DNA of 64,000 nt from the NCBI GenBank assembly GCA_016223205.1, contig JACRPM010000003.1:1-64000 (forward strand), in the 5' to 3' direction. The DNA comes from Candidatus Saganbacteria bacterium (GTDB lineage: Bacteria; Margulisbacteria; WOR-1; XYC2-FULL-46-14; WPAF01). Made by a program: the position numbers and the translations under genes. Under the pieces are notes generated by a model. It was given only the letters and a program-made list of their open reading frames with translations. It ran no database searches and was not told the origin of the DNA. Below, piece after piece: positions 49,914-60,615 of this stretch (within the stretch, counting starts at the first letter, position 1; the number at the start of each line of letters is the position of its first letter).

Positions 49914-50198
49914 CTAGATTCCTTTAATGGTTCCTAAAATTTCTCCAAACGGTAAGTTGTCCACAGTTGCTAGGGGTCTTATCACAATTTCGGCGTCAAA
50001 ACAAAATTTTCTAAACGCTTCTCTTAAACGCCTTTTTATTCGATTTCTCTTTACCGCATTCGCTATCTTTCCGCTCACAACGATGCCGATCCGATACTCA
50101 TTCGATGGGACAACAAATATTTGCCCGATCGATGTAACACGCCTTCTTCCAAGCTTGAAAATCCTTTGAAAATCAGTTTTAGAGGTTATAGATTTCAA
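49914..50198 (-). CDS. rnpA: Ribonuclease P protein component
   Basis: RnpA is the protein subunit of RNase P, which matures tRNA 5' ends. The 94-residue protein is shorter than average (about 115) but has the diagnostic helix [17 protein letters not shown] near residue 47 and [14 protein letters not shown] before it. The TTG start overlaps the rpmH stop by 2 nt (TTTGA), so the two are translationally coupled. Confidence 0.92.
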   Translation of the reverse strand: MKSITSKTDFQRIFKLGRRRVTSIGQIFVVPSNEYRIGIVVSGKIANAVKRNRIKRRLREAFRKFCFDAEIVIRPLATVDNLPFGEILGTIKGI

Positions 50199-50335
50199 AC
50201 TGAAAGCTTATGTCTGCCTTTTTTCCTTCTAGAAGCCAGCACTTTTCTCCCGCCGCGGGTTTTTTTGCGCACCAGGAAACCATGGGTTCTCTTTCTCCTG
50301 ATCTTATGGGGCTGATAGGTTCTCTTGCTTGTCAT
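50195..50335 (-). CDS. rpmH: Ribosomal protein bL34
   Basis: A 46-residue frame too short for routine ORF calling encodes bL34: [20 protein letters not shown] at the start, then [17 protein letters not shown] and KKGRHKLSV. These are the highly conserved basic motifs of the family. rpmH-rnpA is the standard pair next to dnaA. A consensus promoter lies 8 nt upstream of the ATG. Confidence 0.95.
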   Translation of the reverse strand: MTSKRTYQPHKIRRKRTHGFLVRKKTRGGRKVLASRRKKGRHKLSV

Positions 50336-50343
50336 ATATTTTC

Positions 50344-50373
50344 ATTATACTTTTTTAACACTTGTTTTGTCAA
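50344..50373 (-). promoter_or_regulatory. rpmH promoter
   Basis: On the minus strand TTGACA (50373-50368), 18 bp and TATAAT (50349-50344) match both sigma-70 hexamers, with eight A/T-rich bases to the rpmH ATG and no Shine-Dalgarno. The upstream edge of the -35 box touches the target duplication of the MITE, so the element landed directly behind this promoter. Confidence 0.8.
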
Positions 50374-50410
50374 CTACCAAACGGTTCCTCAGCAAACAGT
50401 GTGCTAAGAC

Positions 50411-50438
50411 GGAACCTGCGACTAAACGTCGCGGTTCC
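50411..50438. repeat. MITE hairpin 1
   Basis: GGAACC-t-GCGAC pairs with GTCGC-GGTTCC across a 5-nt loop, an 11-bp stem with one bulged base. Its arm sequence resembles that of hairpin 2. Confidence 0.8.
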
Positions 50439-50458
50439 TTAAATCTATTGATTTTAAT

Positions 50459-50492
50459 CAGGAAACCGCGAAGTTCATTCGCGGGTTTCCTG
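50459..50492. repeat. MITE hairpin 2
   Basis: CAGGAAACCGCGAA pairs with TTCGCG-g-GTTTCCTG across a 5-nt loop, a 14-bp stem with one bulged G. A T-rich stretch follows some 15 bases downstream on the plus strand, so a weak terminator role is possible but not clear. Confidence 0.8.
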
Positions 50493-50548
50493 ATTTCTCA
50501 TGTCATTTTTTCTGTTAACCAATTTGGCACACTGTTTGCTATAGAGCC

Positions 50549-50704
50549 CTACCAAACATTATATTTTTACTTGCTTTATTTTTATTTATTGCTATACTTA
50601 TCGAGCGATCACTTGTTGATAAATATACCATAAATTTGTCCCTGTGGATAAACATGTTGATAAGTCGAATGGGCCTGTGGATAAATGGTTAATATATATA
50701 TTTT
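50549..50704. other. oriC: Origin region, part 1: DnaA boxes before dnaA
   Basis: This A/T-rich gap holds four DnaA-box sequences in one orientation: TGTTGATAA at 50614 and 50655, and TGTGGATAA (the consensus, TTATCCACA on the other strand) at 50643 and 50676. Simple AT-rich runs (TTTATTTTTATTTATTGC at the left, TTAATATATATATTTT at the right) could serve as unwinding elements. With the cluster after dnaA this looks like a bipartite replication origin. Confidence 0.82.
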
Positions 50705-52075
50705 ATGATTGAAGAGTTGGATATCCATTATTTGTGGAACTCCTTATTGCCCCAAATAGAAAAGAGCTTAAATAAGCCGATTTTTGAAACCTTGGTCTCC
50801 TCAACTAAGCCCCTGGAACTGAAAGAGGGGGTCTTACAAGTCGCGGTCCCACATGAAACCATTAAAGAATGGCTATCTAAGCATTGCTTGACGCTTTTGG
50901 AGGAAGAGGTCCGCTCCCTGGATAAAGGGATAAATAAGATCGCTTTTGTGGTCGGCGATAAAGACCTTTTTCAAACCCCGCTTTTGGAAGACGCGGGCCT
51001 TTCCAGCGCCGTCCAAGATAATATTTCCCGCTCGCTTCAGGTGACCTATCTTAATCCTCGATATACGTTCGATACTTTTGTAATGGGTAACGGCAATCGT
51101 TTCGCCCATGCGGCGTCCCTTTCGGTGGCGGAAAATCCCGGAACCACCTATAACCCGCTTTTTATTTACGGCGGGGTGGGGTTGGGCAAGACCCATCTTA
51201 TGCAGGCCATTGGTTACCAAATACTCAAGACCTCGCCGCGCGCTAAGGTCCTGTACATCACCTCCGAAATGTTCACTAACGAATTGATCGATTCCATTCA
51301 AGAGGGCAAAACCCAGGAGTTCAGGAATAAATACCGCAGCATCGACCTGCTTTTGGTTGACGATGTACAGTTCCTGGCCGGGAAAGAACGCACCCAGGAA
51401 GAATTCTTCCATACCTTCAATACTTTATACGAAGCCAGCAAACAAATTGTGGTGAGTTCCGACCGGCCTCCCAAGGAGATCCCAACCCTCGAGGAGCGCT
51501 TGCGTTCCCGGTTCGAATGGGGGTTGACCGCGGACATTCAGCCGCCCGACTTTGAGACCCGCATTGCTATTTTAAAGAAAAAGGCCGAACTGGTGGAACT
51601 GATGGTCCCCAACGAAGTGCTGCATTTGATCGCATCGCGCATTGCCAGCAACATCCGCGAGCTCGAAGGCGCCCTGATCCGGGTGGTGGCCTTCGCTTCG
51701 CTGTCGGGCGCGGACATCTCTATCCCCTTGGTCGAGCAGGTTTTAAAGGATTTTCTGGCCCCCACCAAGTCCGGCTCTTCGGTTTCCATCGACCTGATCA
51801 AAAAAGCAGTAGCGGAGTACTACAGCGTCAAGATCGACGATATGAGCGCCAAGATCCGCACCAAGGAGATCGCTTCGGCCCGCCAGGTGGCTATGTATCT
51901 TAGCCGCGAACTTACTCCGGCCTCTCTGCCCAAGATAGGGGAGGAGTTCGGCGGACGCGACCACACCACGGTCTTGCATGCCTGCGGAAAGATCCGGCAA
52001 GCTATCCGCTCCGAAAAAGAATTGGATGAGGCCGTCAAGAGCATTCTCCTCAAGCTAAAGAAATACACACCCTGA
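50705..52075 (+). CDS. dnaA: Chromosomal replication initiator DnaA
   Basis: DnaA binds the boxes on either side of its gene and opens the origin with ATP. The 456-residue protein has the N-terminal interaction domain, the AAA+ core with [15 protein letters not shown] near residue 154 and [20 protein letters not shown] in parts (Walker B), the sensor region [11 protein letters not shown], and the C-terminal DNA-binding signature [15 protein letters not shown] near 418. Length is typical. It starts the dnaA-dnaN-dciA-gyrB-gyrA run. Confidence 0.97.
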   Translation: MIEELDIHYLWNSLLPQIEKSLNKPIFETLVSSTKPLELKEGVLQVAVPHETIKEWLSKHCLTLLEEEVRSLDKGINKIAFVVGDKDLFQTPLLEDAGLSSAVQDNISRSLQVTYLNPRYTFDTFVMGNGNRFAHAASLSVAENPGTTYNPLFIYGGVGLGKTHLMQAIGYQILKTSPRAKVLYITSEMFTNELIDSIQEGKTQEFRNKYRSIDLLLVDDVQFLAGKERTQEEFFHTFNTLYEASKQIVVSSDRPPKEIPTLEERLRSRFEWGLTADIQPPDFETRIAILKKKAELVELMVPNEVLHLIASRIASNIRELEGALIRVVAFASLSGADISIPLVEQVLKDFLAPTKSGSSVSIDLIKKAVAEYYSVKIDDMSAKIRTKEIASARQVAMYLSRELTPASLPKIGEEFGGRDHTTVLHACGKIRQAIRSEKELDEAVKSILLKLKKYTP

Positions 52076-52258
52076 TGTTGATATCCGGTTAACATCTGTT
52101 GATAAAGACCACTTATCAACCATGCCGCTTTTTCTTGTGGAGATCGTCAGGGTTAATTTTTTCCTCGGTTCGGCGTTAAATCCGGTTTATCAACATTTCC
52201 ACAGCAATCTATGACTACTATTTATATATATATTGTATTATAATAGTGGACAAAGGGA
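52076..52258. other. Origin region, part 2: DnaA boxes and dnaN promoter
   Basis: Box-like sequences follow dnaA: TGTTGATAT at 52076, TGTTGATAA at 52097, and in opposite orientation TTATCAACC at 52113 and TTATCAACA at 52187. The right part is AT-rich (TTTATATATATATTG) and ends with TATAAT at 52239-52244, the -10 box for dnaN; no clear -35 is visible. Boxes in both orientations plus an AT-rich segment make this a second origin lobe. Confidence 0.75.
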
Positions 52259-52267
52259 GTGCATAAC

Positions 52268-53395
52268 ATGGAATTTGTATGCTCCAAAAAAGACCTGCAA
52301 TCCGGAGTTTCGATAGTTGAAAGGATAGTCTCCACCCGCAGCACTCTTCCCATTGTTGGCAACATTTTATTCGAAGCCGCACGCAGCGGATTAAAACTTT
52401 CCGCCAACAATTTGGAAGTGGGGATCGAAGTGGTGGTCCCGGCCAAGACCATTAAGGAAGGTTCAACTTTGATCCCCGCCAAAACATTGGGAGAAGTAGT
52501 CAATAAGCTTCCGGACAGTGAAACAACCTTTAAATTGAAGGAAAAAGGCGTCGTAAATATCAATTACAAAAAGTCGAATATCAACATCCACGGATTGCCG
52601 GCGGACGAATTCCCACAATTACCCCACATCAAAGAAGGAAAGACCTTTAGCCTGGAAGCCAAACTTTTTGCCGAAATGATCGAACATACGATTTTTGCAT
52701 CTTCCAACTCCGAGGACAAGCATGTGCTAAACGGGGTATTGCTCGAAGTGGGCAAACAGGACTCCTCGAACATAAGAATGGTGGCCACCGACGGTTATCG
52801 GCTGGCCAAAAGAGCGGAGAAAGTCGCCGGCCTGGAAGCCGGAGCTAATGTGATAATACCGGCACGCGCACTAAACGAGGTTTTAAGGATATTGCAGGCC
52901 GATCCCGAAGGGCAGGTAAAAATAACCGCATCCAGTGACCGCATTTCGTTCAAACATAAAGAAGTTTATTTGGTGTCCCGCCTTATCCAGGGACAATTCC
53001 CCGATTATAAACAGGTGATACCTAAAAGCAGCGAGACCCGGGTGAGCGTGGACACCCAGGCCTTACTATCGGCCGCGGAGCGCGCCGCTATCATTGCGGC
53101 GCAAAGCGCCAATATCATCAAGCTGGAAGTGCGCGCGGGGCAACTTAAACTTTTGGCTACCGCACCGGACGTGGGCAACGTGGAAGAAGTGTTGGAGGTA
53201 GAGACCAAGGGCAAAGAAAAAGCCCAAGCGGCATTTAATGTGAGACTGCTCACGGACGCCCTCAAAGTGATCGAAGCGGAAAAGGTCTCATTGGAATTAG
53301 GGGAGACCTTAAATCCCGGATTGATACGGCCGGTCGGCGGTCCCGATTATATTTACATCGTGATGCCCATCCGCACCCAGGAGGTCGCGGCTTGA
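52268..53395 (+). CDS. dnaN: DNA polymerase III beta clamp
   Basis: The beta clamp is the ring that holds DNA polymerase III on DNA. From the ATG at 52268 it has 375 residues in three repeated clamp domains: MEFVCSKKDLQSGVSIVERI at the start, NNLEVGIEVVVPA, the middle ATDGYRLAKRAEKV near residue 174, and the C-terminal PDYIYIVMPIRTQ. GGGAG lies 9 nt upstream; an in-frame GTG three codons earlier is less likely. It overlaps dciA by 4 nt. Confidence 0.96.
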   Translation: MEFVCSKKDLQSGVSIVERIVSTRSTLPIVGNILFEAARSGLKLSANNLEVGIEVVVPAKTIKEGSTLIPAKTLGEVVNKLPDSETTFKLKEKGVVNINYKKSNINIHGLPADEFPQLPHIKEGKTFSLEAKLFAEMIEHTIFASSNSEDKHVLNGVLLEVGKQDSSNIRMVATDGYRLAKRAEKVAGLEAGANVIIPARALNEVLRILQADPEGQVKITASSDRISFKHKEVYLVSRLIQGQFPDYKQVIPKSSETRVSVDTQALLSAAERAAIIAAQSANIIKLEVRAGQLKLLATAPDVGNVEEVLEVETKGKEKAQAAFNVRLLTDALKVIEAEKVSLELGETLNPGLIRPVGGPDYIYIVMPIRTQEVAA

Positions 53396-53647
53396 CCCAG
53401 CTGCTCAAGGACATTTTGCAAGACAGCAAGCGCTTGCGTTCTTTAAATGCGGTATTGCTGTGGGCGGGAGTAGTGGAGCAGGGGATCGCCCGGCATACCG
53501 AAGCGATCAAGCTGCAGCGCGGCATACTGTATGTTGCGACCAAAAGCCCGGCCTGGTCGCAAGAGCTGAACTTCCTCAAAGTGGACCTTATAGAAAAGCT
53601 CAACCGGTGCGCCGGCTATCGTGCGGTGCGGGATATCAGGTTTAAAT

Positions 53648-53661
<14 letters not shown>
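53392..53661 (+). CDS. dciA: DciA-like (DUF721) helicase-loading factor
   Basis: This 89-residue protein is a DUF721/DciA member. DciA is the ancestral loader of the DnaB helicase in bacteria without phage-derived DnaC or DnaI. Typical features are the N-terminal helices (LLKDILQDSKRLRSLNAVLL), the VVEQGIARHTEAIKLQRGILYV core in parts, and SPAWSQELNFLKVDLIEKLN near residue 52. It takes the place where recF is often found. Start TTG, overlapping the dnaN stop; its end overlaps gyrB by 14 nt. Confidence 0.88.
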
Positions 53662-55614
<1,953 letters not shown>

Positions 55615-55615
<1 letters not shown>

Positions 55616-58101
55616 TGGCTAAAAGAAAAACCAGAGAAACCAAAGAGGCGGCGGAAGAAAAAGCCGGCCCCCGCCTGGCCCAGCTGGTCCCCACCACCAT
55701 AGAACACGAAATGAAGAGCTCCTACATCGATTATGCCATGAGCGTGATCGTGGGACGGGCCTTGCCGGACGCGCGCGACGGGCTAAAGCCGGTCCACCGC
55801 CGCATCCTTTTTGCCATGGACGAACTGGGATTGGCGCCGAACAAGCCCTATAAAAAATCCGCCCGTATCGTGGGAGAAGTCCTCGGCAAATACCATCCTC
55901 ACGGGGATGTCGCGGTCTACGACACCATGGTGCGCATGGCGCAAGATTTTTCCCTCCGCTACCTGTTGGTGGACGGCCAGGGCAACTTCGGTTCGGTGGA
56001 CGGCGATTCGGCCGCGGCCATGCGATACACCGAGGTGCGCCTCACCGCGGCGGCCACCGAGATGCTGGCCGACATCGAAAAAGAAACCGTGACCTTCGGC
56101 CCCAACTTCGATGAATCATTGGAAGAGCCGTTGCTTTTGCCCAGCAAACTTCCCAACCTTTTGGTGAACGGCTCTTCCGGCATCGCGGTAGGCATGGCCA
56201 CCAACATCCCGCCCCAGAACTTGAGCGAGGTGACGGACGGCATTATCGCCGCCATCGACGACCCCGAGATAACCAACGAAGGGCTGATGGCCCACATCAA
56301 AGGGCCGGATTTCCCGACCGGCGGATTGATCTGCGGGAAGGGCGGCATCAAAGACGCCTATACCACCGGACGCGGCCTGCTGATGGTGCGCGCCCGGGTC
56401 ACGACCGAGGAAGTCAAAAGCGGGAAAGAGGCCATTATCGTCAACGAACTTCCTTACCAGGTGAACAAGGCCGAGCTGATCGAATCGATCGCCGAACTGG
56501 TTAAGGACAAAAAGATCGTTGGCATCTCGGATCTGCGCGACGAATCCGACCGCGAAGGGATGCGAGTTTACATAGAACTTAAGCGCGACGTCAACGCCGA
56601 TGTGGTCTTGAACCAGCTCTATAAGCGCACCAACATGCAGGTCACCTTCGGCGTGAACCTGGTGGCGCTGGTGGGCGGGGCGCCAAAGCTCTTAACCCTC
56701 AAGGACCTGGTCCAGCAATACCTGCTCCATCGCGAAGAAGTGGTAACCCGCCGCACCAAATACGACTTAAAGAAAGCCGAAGAACAGGCCCATATACTGG
56801 AGGGCCTGCGGATCGCCGTGGCCAACATCGATGCCATCGTGAAATTGATCCGCGGAAGCAAGAATCCCGACGAAGCGCGCGAAGGATTGATGACCAAGTT
56901 CAAACTCTCGCAGATCCAGGCCCAGGCGATATTGGACCTGCGCCTGCAGAGATTGACCCAGCTCGAACGGGTCAAGATCGAAGAAGAATATCAGGCCCTG
57001 CAAAAGCTCATCAAAGAACTGAAGAAGATCCTATCCGACCGGAAAGAGGTCTTAAGCATCATCAAACGCGAACTGACCGAATTAAAAGATAAATTCGGAG
57101 ACAAACGGCGCACCTCATTGGTAGCCGCCGCGGAAGATATCTCCATCGAAGAGCTAATCCCCGAACAAGAAGTAGCCATCCTTATAACCCGCGACGGCTA
57201 CGTCAAGCGCACGCCGGTGACGGCCTTTAAGGCCCAGTTGCGCGGAGGGCGCGGAGTATCAGGTATGGCTACTCGCGAAGAGGACGTGATCGACCGGGTG
57301 TTCGTGGGGTCGACCCACAGCTATATTATTTTCTTTACCAATTTGGGCAAAGTTTATAAGGTAAAGGTGTTTGAACTGCCGGAAGCCAGCCGGGCCGCCA
57401 AAGGCCAAAGCATGGCCAACTTCCTGCAAGTAGGGGAGGGCGAGCTGGTGACGGCCGCGGTGCAGGTCGATTCTTTCGAAAAGAAGACCTTTTTAATGAT
57501 GGCCACCCGCAAAGGGCTGGTTAAAAAAGTCCCGCTAGGGGACTTCGCCAATATCCGGCGCAGCGGCATCATCGCCATCAAGCTCAAAGAAGGGGATTCC
57601 CTGGGCTGGGTGAGGGAGACCGACGGCAAGGAAGAAGTGATCTTGGGCACCGCCCTGGGATTGATGATCCGCTTCAACGAAAAAGTGGTGCGGCCCATGG
57701 GGCGGGCGGCGGCCGGCGTGCGCGGGATCCGGGTGGACAAGAAAGATGAAGTGGTTTCCATGGACATCCTCACCCCCAAAGGCGACCTGCTGGCCGTCTC
57801 TAAGGGCGGCTTCGGGAAAAAGATGAACCTTGCCGAATTCGGGGCGCAGAACCGCGGCGGCAAGGGCCATATCGCCATCAAGCTGCGGGATAAAGACCGG
57901 GTGGCGCAGATGAAGATCATAGAGAAGAACGACGAACTGCTGTTTGTCACCGCCCAGGGCACCATGAGCCGCCAGCGGGCAGACGGGATCTCCACCCAGG
58001 GCCGTTACGCCAAGGGCGTGCGCATCCAAAGGGTAGACGAAGGCGACTTTATCGTGGACCTGGCCCGGGTGGGGCAAGAAGAAGCATTGACACAAGGTTA
58101 A
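55615..58101 (+). CDS. gyrA: DNA gyrase subunit A
   Basis: GyrA cuts and rejoins DNA in gyrase. The 828-residue protein has [20 protein letters not shown] near residue 37, the catalytic tyrosine in [11 protein letters not shown] near 139, and the C-terminal DNA-wrapping domain with the GyrA box as [10 protein letters not shown] near 545. In the quinolone region [17 protein letters not shown], residue 99 is Val (GTC at 55909-55911) where E. coli has Ser83, a site where substitutions reduce quinolone binding. The ATG overlaps the gyrB stop. Confidence 0.97.
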
Positions 58102-58114
58102 ACTGGAGTAGAAT
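58087..58114 (+). promoter_or_regulatory. Promoter before the DUF2892 gene
   Basis: TTGACA (58087-58092), 16 bp and TAGAAT (58109-58114) form a good sigma-70 promoter that begins inside the last codons of gyrA. The -10 is part of a small hairpin (GGAGTA-GAA-TACTCC). GAGGAGG follows 8 nt before the ATG at 58137. Confidence 0.6.
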
Positions 58115-58136
58115 ACTCCGCAGAGGAGGCCAAGAG

Positions 58137-58334
58137 ATGAAAAACAATGAATCCATGCTGGACCGGGCGATCCGGGTAGTGGTTGGACTGGCGCTGGTCT
58201 TTGTCGTATTTTACTATACGCTGGCAACCGTTTGGATCTGGACCTTAGCGATCCTGGCGATATACCTGATTGCCACCGGATTGGCCGGGTACGATTGGGC
58301 CTATTCCCTGCTTAACCTAAGCACCAAAAAGTGA
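58137..58334 (+). CDS. DUF2892 small inner-membrane protein
   Basis: This 65-residue protein has two hydrophobic helices (VVVGLALVFVVFYYTLATVWI and TLAILAIYLIATGLAG, the first in part) with the DUF2892 pattern: a short DRAIRVVVG lead and a helix-loop-helix ending in a YDWAYSLL segment. DUF2892 is the membrane part of YgaP and of many single-domain proteins, and its role is unknown. It has its own promoter and a strong GAGGAGG ribosome site, and overlaps the next gene by 4 nt. Confidence 0.82.
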   Translation: MKNNESMLDRAIRVVVGLALVFVVFYYTLATVWIWTLAILAIYLIATGLAGYDWAYSLLNLSTKK

Positions 58335-58843
58335 GATCCGCTAAAAGGCCCGCGCCCATTTTTTTATTGGCGGGCCTTTTGCTGTTGGCTTTAACGGCGC
58401 TGGGCTGGTTCCTTTACCAATCCGGCCCCGCCGTTCCCGCTATTAAGATATATTTCCTCAAAGGGGAATCGCTGGCCCCGGTCGCCCGCCCCCTGCAGGG
58501 CTCTACCGAACCTTTGGCGGCGGCAGCCCGGGAGCTGATGCTTGGCCCGACCGAAGAAGAAAAACAGTCAGGATTGTTTTCCGAGATCCCGCCCAAGGCC
58601 CGCATCCAAAAGATCGTGCGGGAAGACGGGACCGTCCTCATAAGTTTTAATTCGGAGCTTGAAAAATACGGCGGCGGATCCGCCCGGGTCCGGGGGCTGA
58701 TCGCCCAGATCGTTTATACTTTTACCGAGGTTCCCGGCGTCACCAAGGTCCGCATCTTGGTCGGCAAGAAAGGGGAAGTGGTGCTGGGAGGGGAGGGGTT
58801 CGTGATCGATAAGCCGTTAGCGCGTCAGGACATCAAGTTCTAA
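58331..58843 (+). CDS. GerMN-domain exported protein
   Basis: This 170-residue protein has an N-terminal anchor ([19 protein letters not shown]) and one GerMN domain. The domain shows [29 protein letters not shown] in parts near residue 62, [17 protein letters not shown] near 105 and [18 protein letters not shown] near 127. GerMN domains occur in spore germination protein GerM and in many envelope lipoproteins of non-sporulators. A wall- or envelope-binding role is likely but unproven. GTG start. The end overlaps gcvPA by 27 bp. Confidence 0.85.
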   Translation: MRSAKRPAPIFLLAGLLLLALTALGWFLYQSGPAVPAIKIYFLKGESLAPVARPLQGSTEPLAAAARELMLGPTEEEKQSGLFSEIPPKARIQKIVREDGTVLISFNSELEKYGGGSARVRGLIAQIVYTFTEVPGVTKVRILVGKKGEVVLGGEGFVIDKPLARQDIKF

Positions 58844-59935
58844 TTTGGTCGCCAGCTCCGTTACGCAGACCAGCCGCGCCCCCAGATCATCCAGTGGAAG
58901 CCCCGCAGAACCTTTTTTGGTCACAAACTCTTTGAAGGTCGGCGCCGAAAAGATCGAGCCCAACTTCTTTTTCAGGTAATTGGATCTTTGTAAAGACAAC
59001 TCCGCCACCTTTTTTAACCCGGACCTTCCCATAAGCGAAAGGTAAACGCAGGCGGAGAGAGCGCAGAGCGCTTCGTTGGAGCAGATGTTGCTGCCCGCCC
59101 GCTCGCGGCGGATATGCTGTTCGCGGGTTTGGAGGGTGAGCGTATAGCCGACCCGCCCCTGGTTGTCCACGGTTTTCCCGGCGAGCCGACCGGGGATCTG
59201 GCGTAGAAGCTCTTTTTTAACCGCAAAAATTCCCAGCCCCGGCCCGCCGAAATTACGCGGTATCCCCAGCGACTGGCCTTCTCCGACCACAATATCGGCG
59301 CCATATTCTCCCGGGGGCTTGAGTATGCCCAAAGAGATCGGATCGATGCTTACGATAAAAAGCGCGCCCGTCGCCTTAACTTTTTCGGCCAGTCCCCGGA
59401 CCTCCTCGATGCAGCCGAAATAGTTTGGTTGGGACAAAATAAAACAAGACGAGGATGGGGAAAGGGAAAAGGGAGAGGTCAAACCGGTTTTTTTATCATA
59501 GGGAAACTCGACAACTTTAAGATCGGCCCCGCGCGCATAGGTCCTTAACACTTCAAGATAATTAGGGTGGATCGCCGAAGAAACCGCGACCTCCTTTTTG
59601 CCGGTTTGCCGGCAGGCCAACAGCGCCGCTTCGGCCAAGGAGGTGGCGCCGTCATACATCGACGCATTGGCCACAGCCATGCCGGTCAAGGCGCAGATGA
59701 GGGACTGATACTCATAGATCACCTGGAGCGTCCCCTGGCTGGCCTCGGCTTGATAGGGGGTATAGGCCGTATAAAACTCACTGCGGCCGACGAGGTGCTT
59801 AACCGCCGAGGGGATGAAGTGCGCGTATGATCCGCCGCCCAAAAACTTGGAGGCCTCCCGGTTTTTCTCCGCGGTTATTTTCAGCTCCGCCAGAAGTTCG
59901 GGCTCGGAAAGGGGAGGGGGAAGAGCGAGGTCCAT
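58817..59935 (-). CDS. gcvPA: Glycine dehydrogenase (decarboxylating) subunit 1, N-terminally short
   Basis: GcvPA and GcvPB together form the PLP-dependent P-protein of the glycine cleavage system. This protein has [15 protein letters not shown] near residue 33, [27 protein letters not shown] in parts, the [19 protein letters not shown] block, [11 protein letters not shown] and the C-terminal [14 protein letters not shown]. It has 372 residues against about 440 in relatives: the first roughly 45 residues (the usual IPHT...ML region) are absent and the tail is also short. The ATG overlaps the gcvH stop (TGATG), so this is probably the true start. No gcvPB follows; the next gene is on the opposite strand. 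Confidence 0.88.
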   Translation of the reverse strand: MDLALPPPLSEPELLAELKITAEKNREASKFLGGGSYAHFIPSAVKHLVGRSEFYTAYTPYQAEASQGTLQVIYEYQSLICALTGMAVANASMYDGATSLAEAALLACRQTGKKEVAVSSAIHPNYLEVLRTYARGADLKVVEFPYDKKTGLTSPFSLSPSSSCFILSQPNYFGCIEEVRGLAEKVKATGALFIVSIDPISLGILKPPGEYGADIVVGEGQSLGIPRNFGGPGLGIFAVKKELLRQIPGRLAGKTVDNQGRVGYTLTLQTREQHIRRERAGSNICSNEALCALSACVYLSLMGRSGLKKVAELSLQRSNYLKKKLGSIFSAPTFKEFVTKKGSAGLPLDDLGARLVCVTELATKLELDVLTR

Positions 59936-60315
59936 CAGCCGGCCAATAAGGATTCGTACTCATCGGCCGATAACAACTTATGGGCTTCGGCCGGATCGCT
60001 CATCTTGATCTTGATGATCCAGCCCTGGCCGTGAGGATCCTCGTTAATGATCTCGGGGCGCTTGATAAGTTCCGGGTTTACGGCCGTAACCTTGCCCGAG
60101 ACGGGGCAATACAAGTTGGACACGGTCTTTACGGACTCCACCACGCCGAACTCTTCCATCTGTTTGAATTCCGCGCCCACGGCCGGGACCTCCACGAAAA
60201 CGATATCCCCCAAGGCATCCTGGGCATGCCAGGTGATCCCGATAGTTGCCGAATCTCCCTCGATCTTGGCCCACTCGTGCTCTTTGGAATAGATGAGACC
60301 TTCCGGATGTTTCAT
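59935..60315 (-). CDS. gcvH: Glycine cleavage system H protein
   Basis: GcvH carries the aminomethyl group on a lipoyl arm between the P, T and L proteins. The 126-residue protein has [20 protein letters not shown] near residue 9, [14 protein letters not shown], and the lipoylation site [19 protein letters not shown] in which the lysine near residue 62 is modified. Length is normal. It couples to gcvPA by TGATG and starts 2 nt after the small membrane protein gene. Confidence 0.95.
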   Translation of the reverse strand: MKHPEGLIYSKEHEWAKIEGDSATIGITWHAQDALGDIVFVEVPAVGAEFKQMEEFGVVESVKTVSNLYCPVSGKVTAVNPELIKRPEIINEDPHGQGWIIKIKMSDPAEAHKLLSADEYESLLAG

Positions 60316-60317
60316 GT

Positions 60318-60593
60318 TTATGCCCTTTCTAATTGATTAACGCGGAATTTAGCGTAAGCGAAGATCAAGCCCGAAACCACGATGCGGGCCAGGGAATCGA
60401 ACATGCGGTCCTCGGTGACGCGGCGCTGATAATATTCGTCGAGGTTGGGCTCCTTGTCCACTCCCTGCGAGGAGGTGATCATCCGGCCCGATAGCAGGTT
60501 GATCGAAGTCGAAGCAAAGTCCACTAAGCCCCACATCAACACGAAAAAAGTGATGAGACAGATAATATAGTAATAAGCCTTTTTAAATTCCAT
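60318..60593 (-). CDS. Small membrane protein in the gcv cluster
   Basis: This 91-residue protein has a hydrophobic helix near the start (YYYIICLITFFVLMWGLVDF) and a weaker one near the end (RIVVSGLIFAYAKF). A polar middle of about 45 residues (SSQGVDKEPNLDEYYQRRV) separates them. I do not recognise a family; a DUF5671-like two-helix layout is possible but not supported by a motif. It lies tightly between gcvT and gcvH (22 nt and 2 nt gaps), so it is co-expressed with glycine cleavage genes, which is unusual for a membrane protein. Confidence 0.7.
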   Translation of the reverse strand: MEFKKAYYYIICLITFFVLMWGLVDFASTSINLLSGRMITSSQGVDKEPNLDEYYQRRVTEDRMFDSLARIVVSGLIFAYAKFRVNQLERA

Positions 60594-60615
60594 GGGGTTG
60601 CACCTCGACGGTATT

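Larger units (their letters stand above)
50383..50548. mobile_element. ISL3-type MITE (166 bp)
   Basis: The element has 22-bp terminal inverted repeats GGTTCCTCAGCAAACAGTGTGC and, from the right end, GGCTCTATAGCAAACAGTGTGC (18 of 22 match). A perfect 9-bp direct repeat, CTACCAAAC, flanks it at 50374-50382 and 50549-50557. The repeats strongly resemble those of the IS at 1-1311 (19 of 22 on the left). Inside are two related hairpins (50411-50438 and 50459-50492) and no ORF. It is a non-autonomous derivative that an ISL3-type transposase could move. It sits in the rpmH-dnaA gap. Confidence 0.88.

Noticed and set aside
58104-58124. Hairpin after gyrA as a terminator
   Set aside because: GGAGTA-GAA-TACTCC is short, has no T-tract, and overlaps the -10 box and leader of the next gene.
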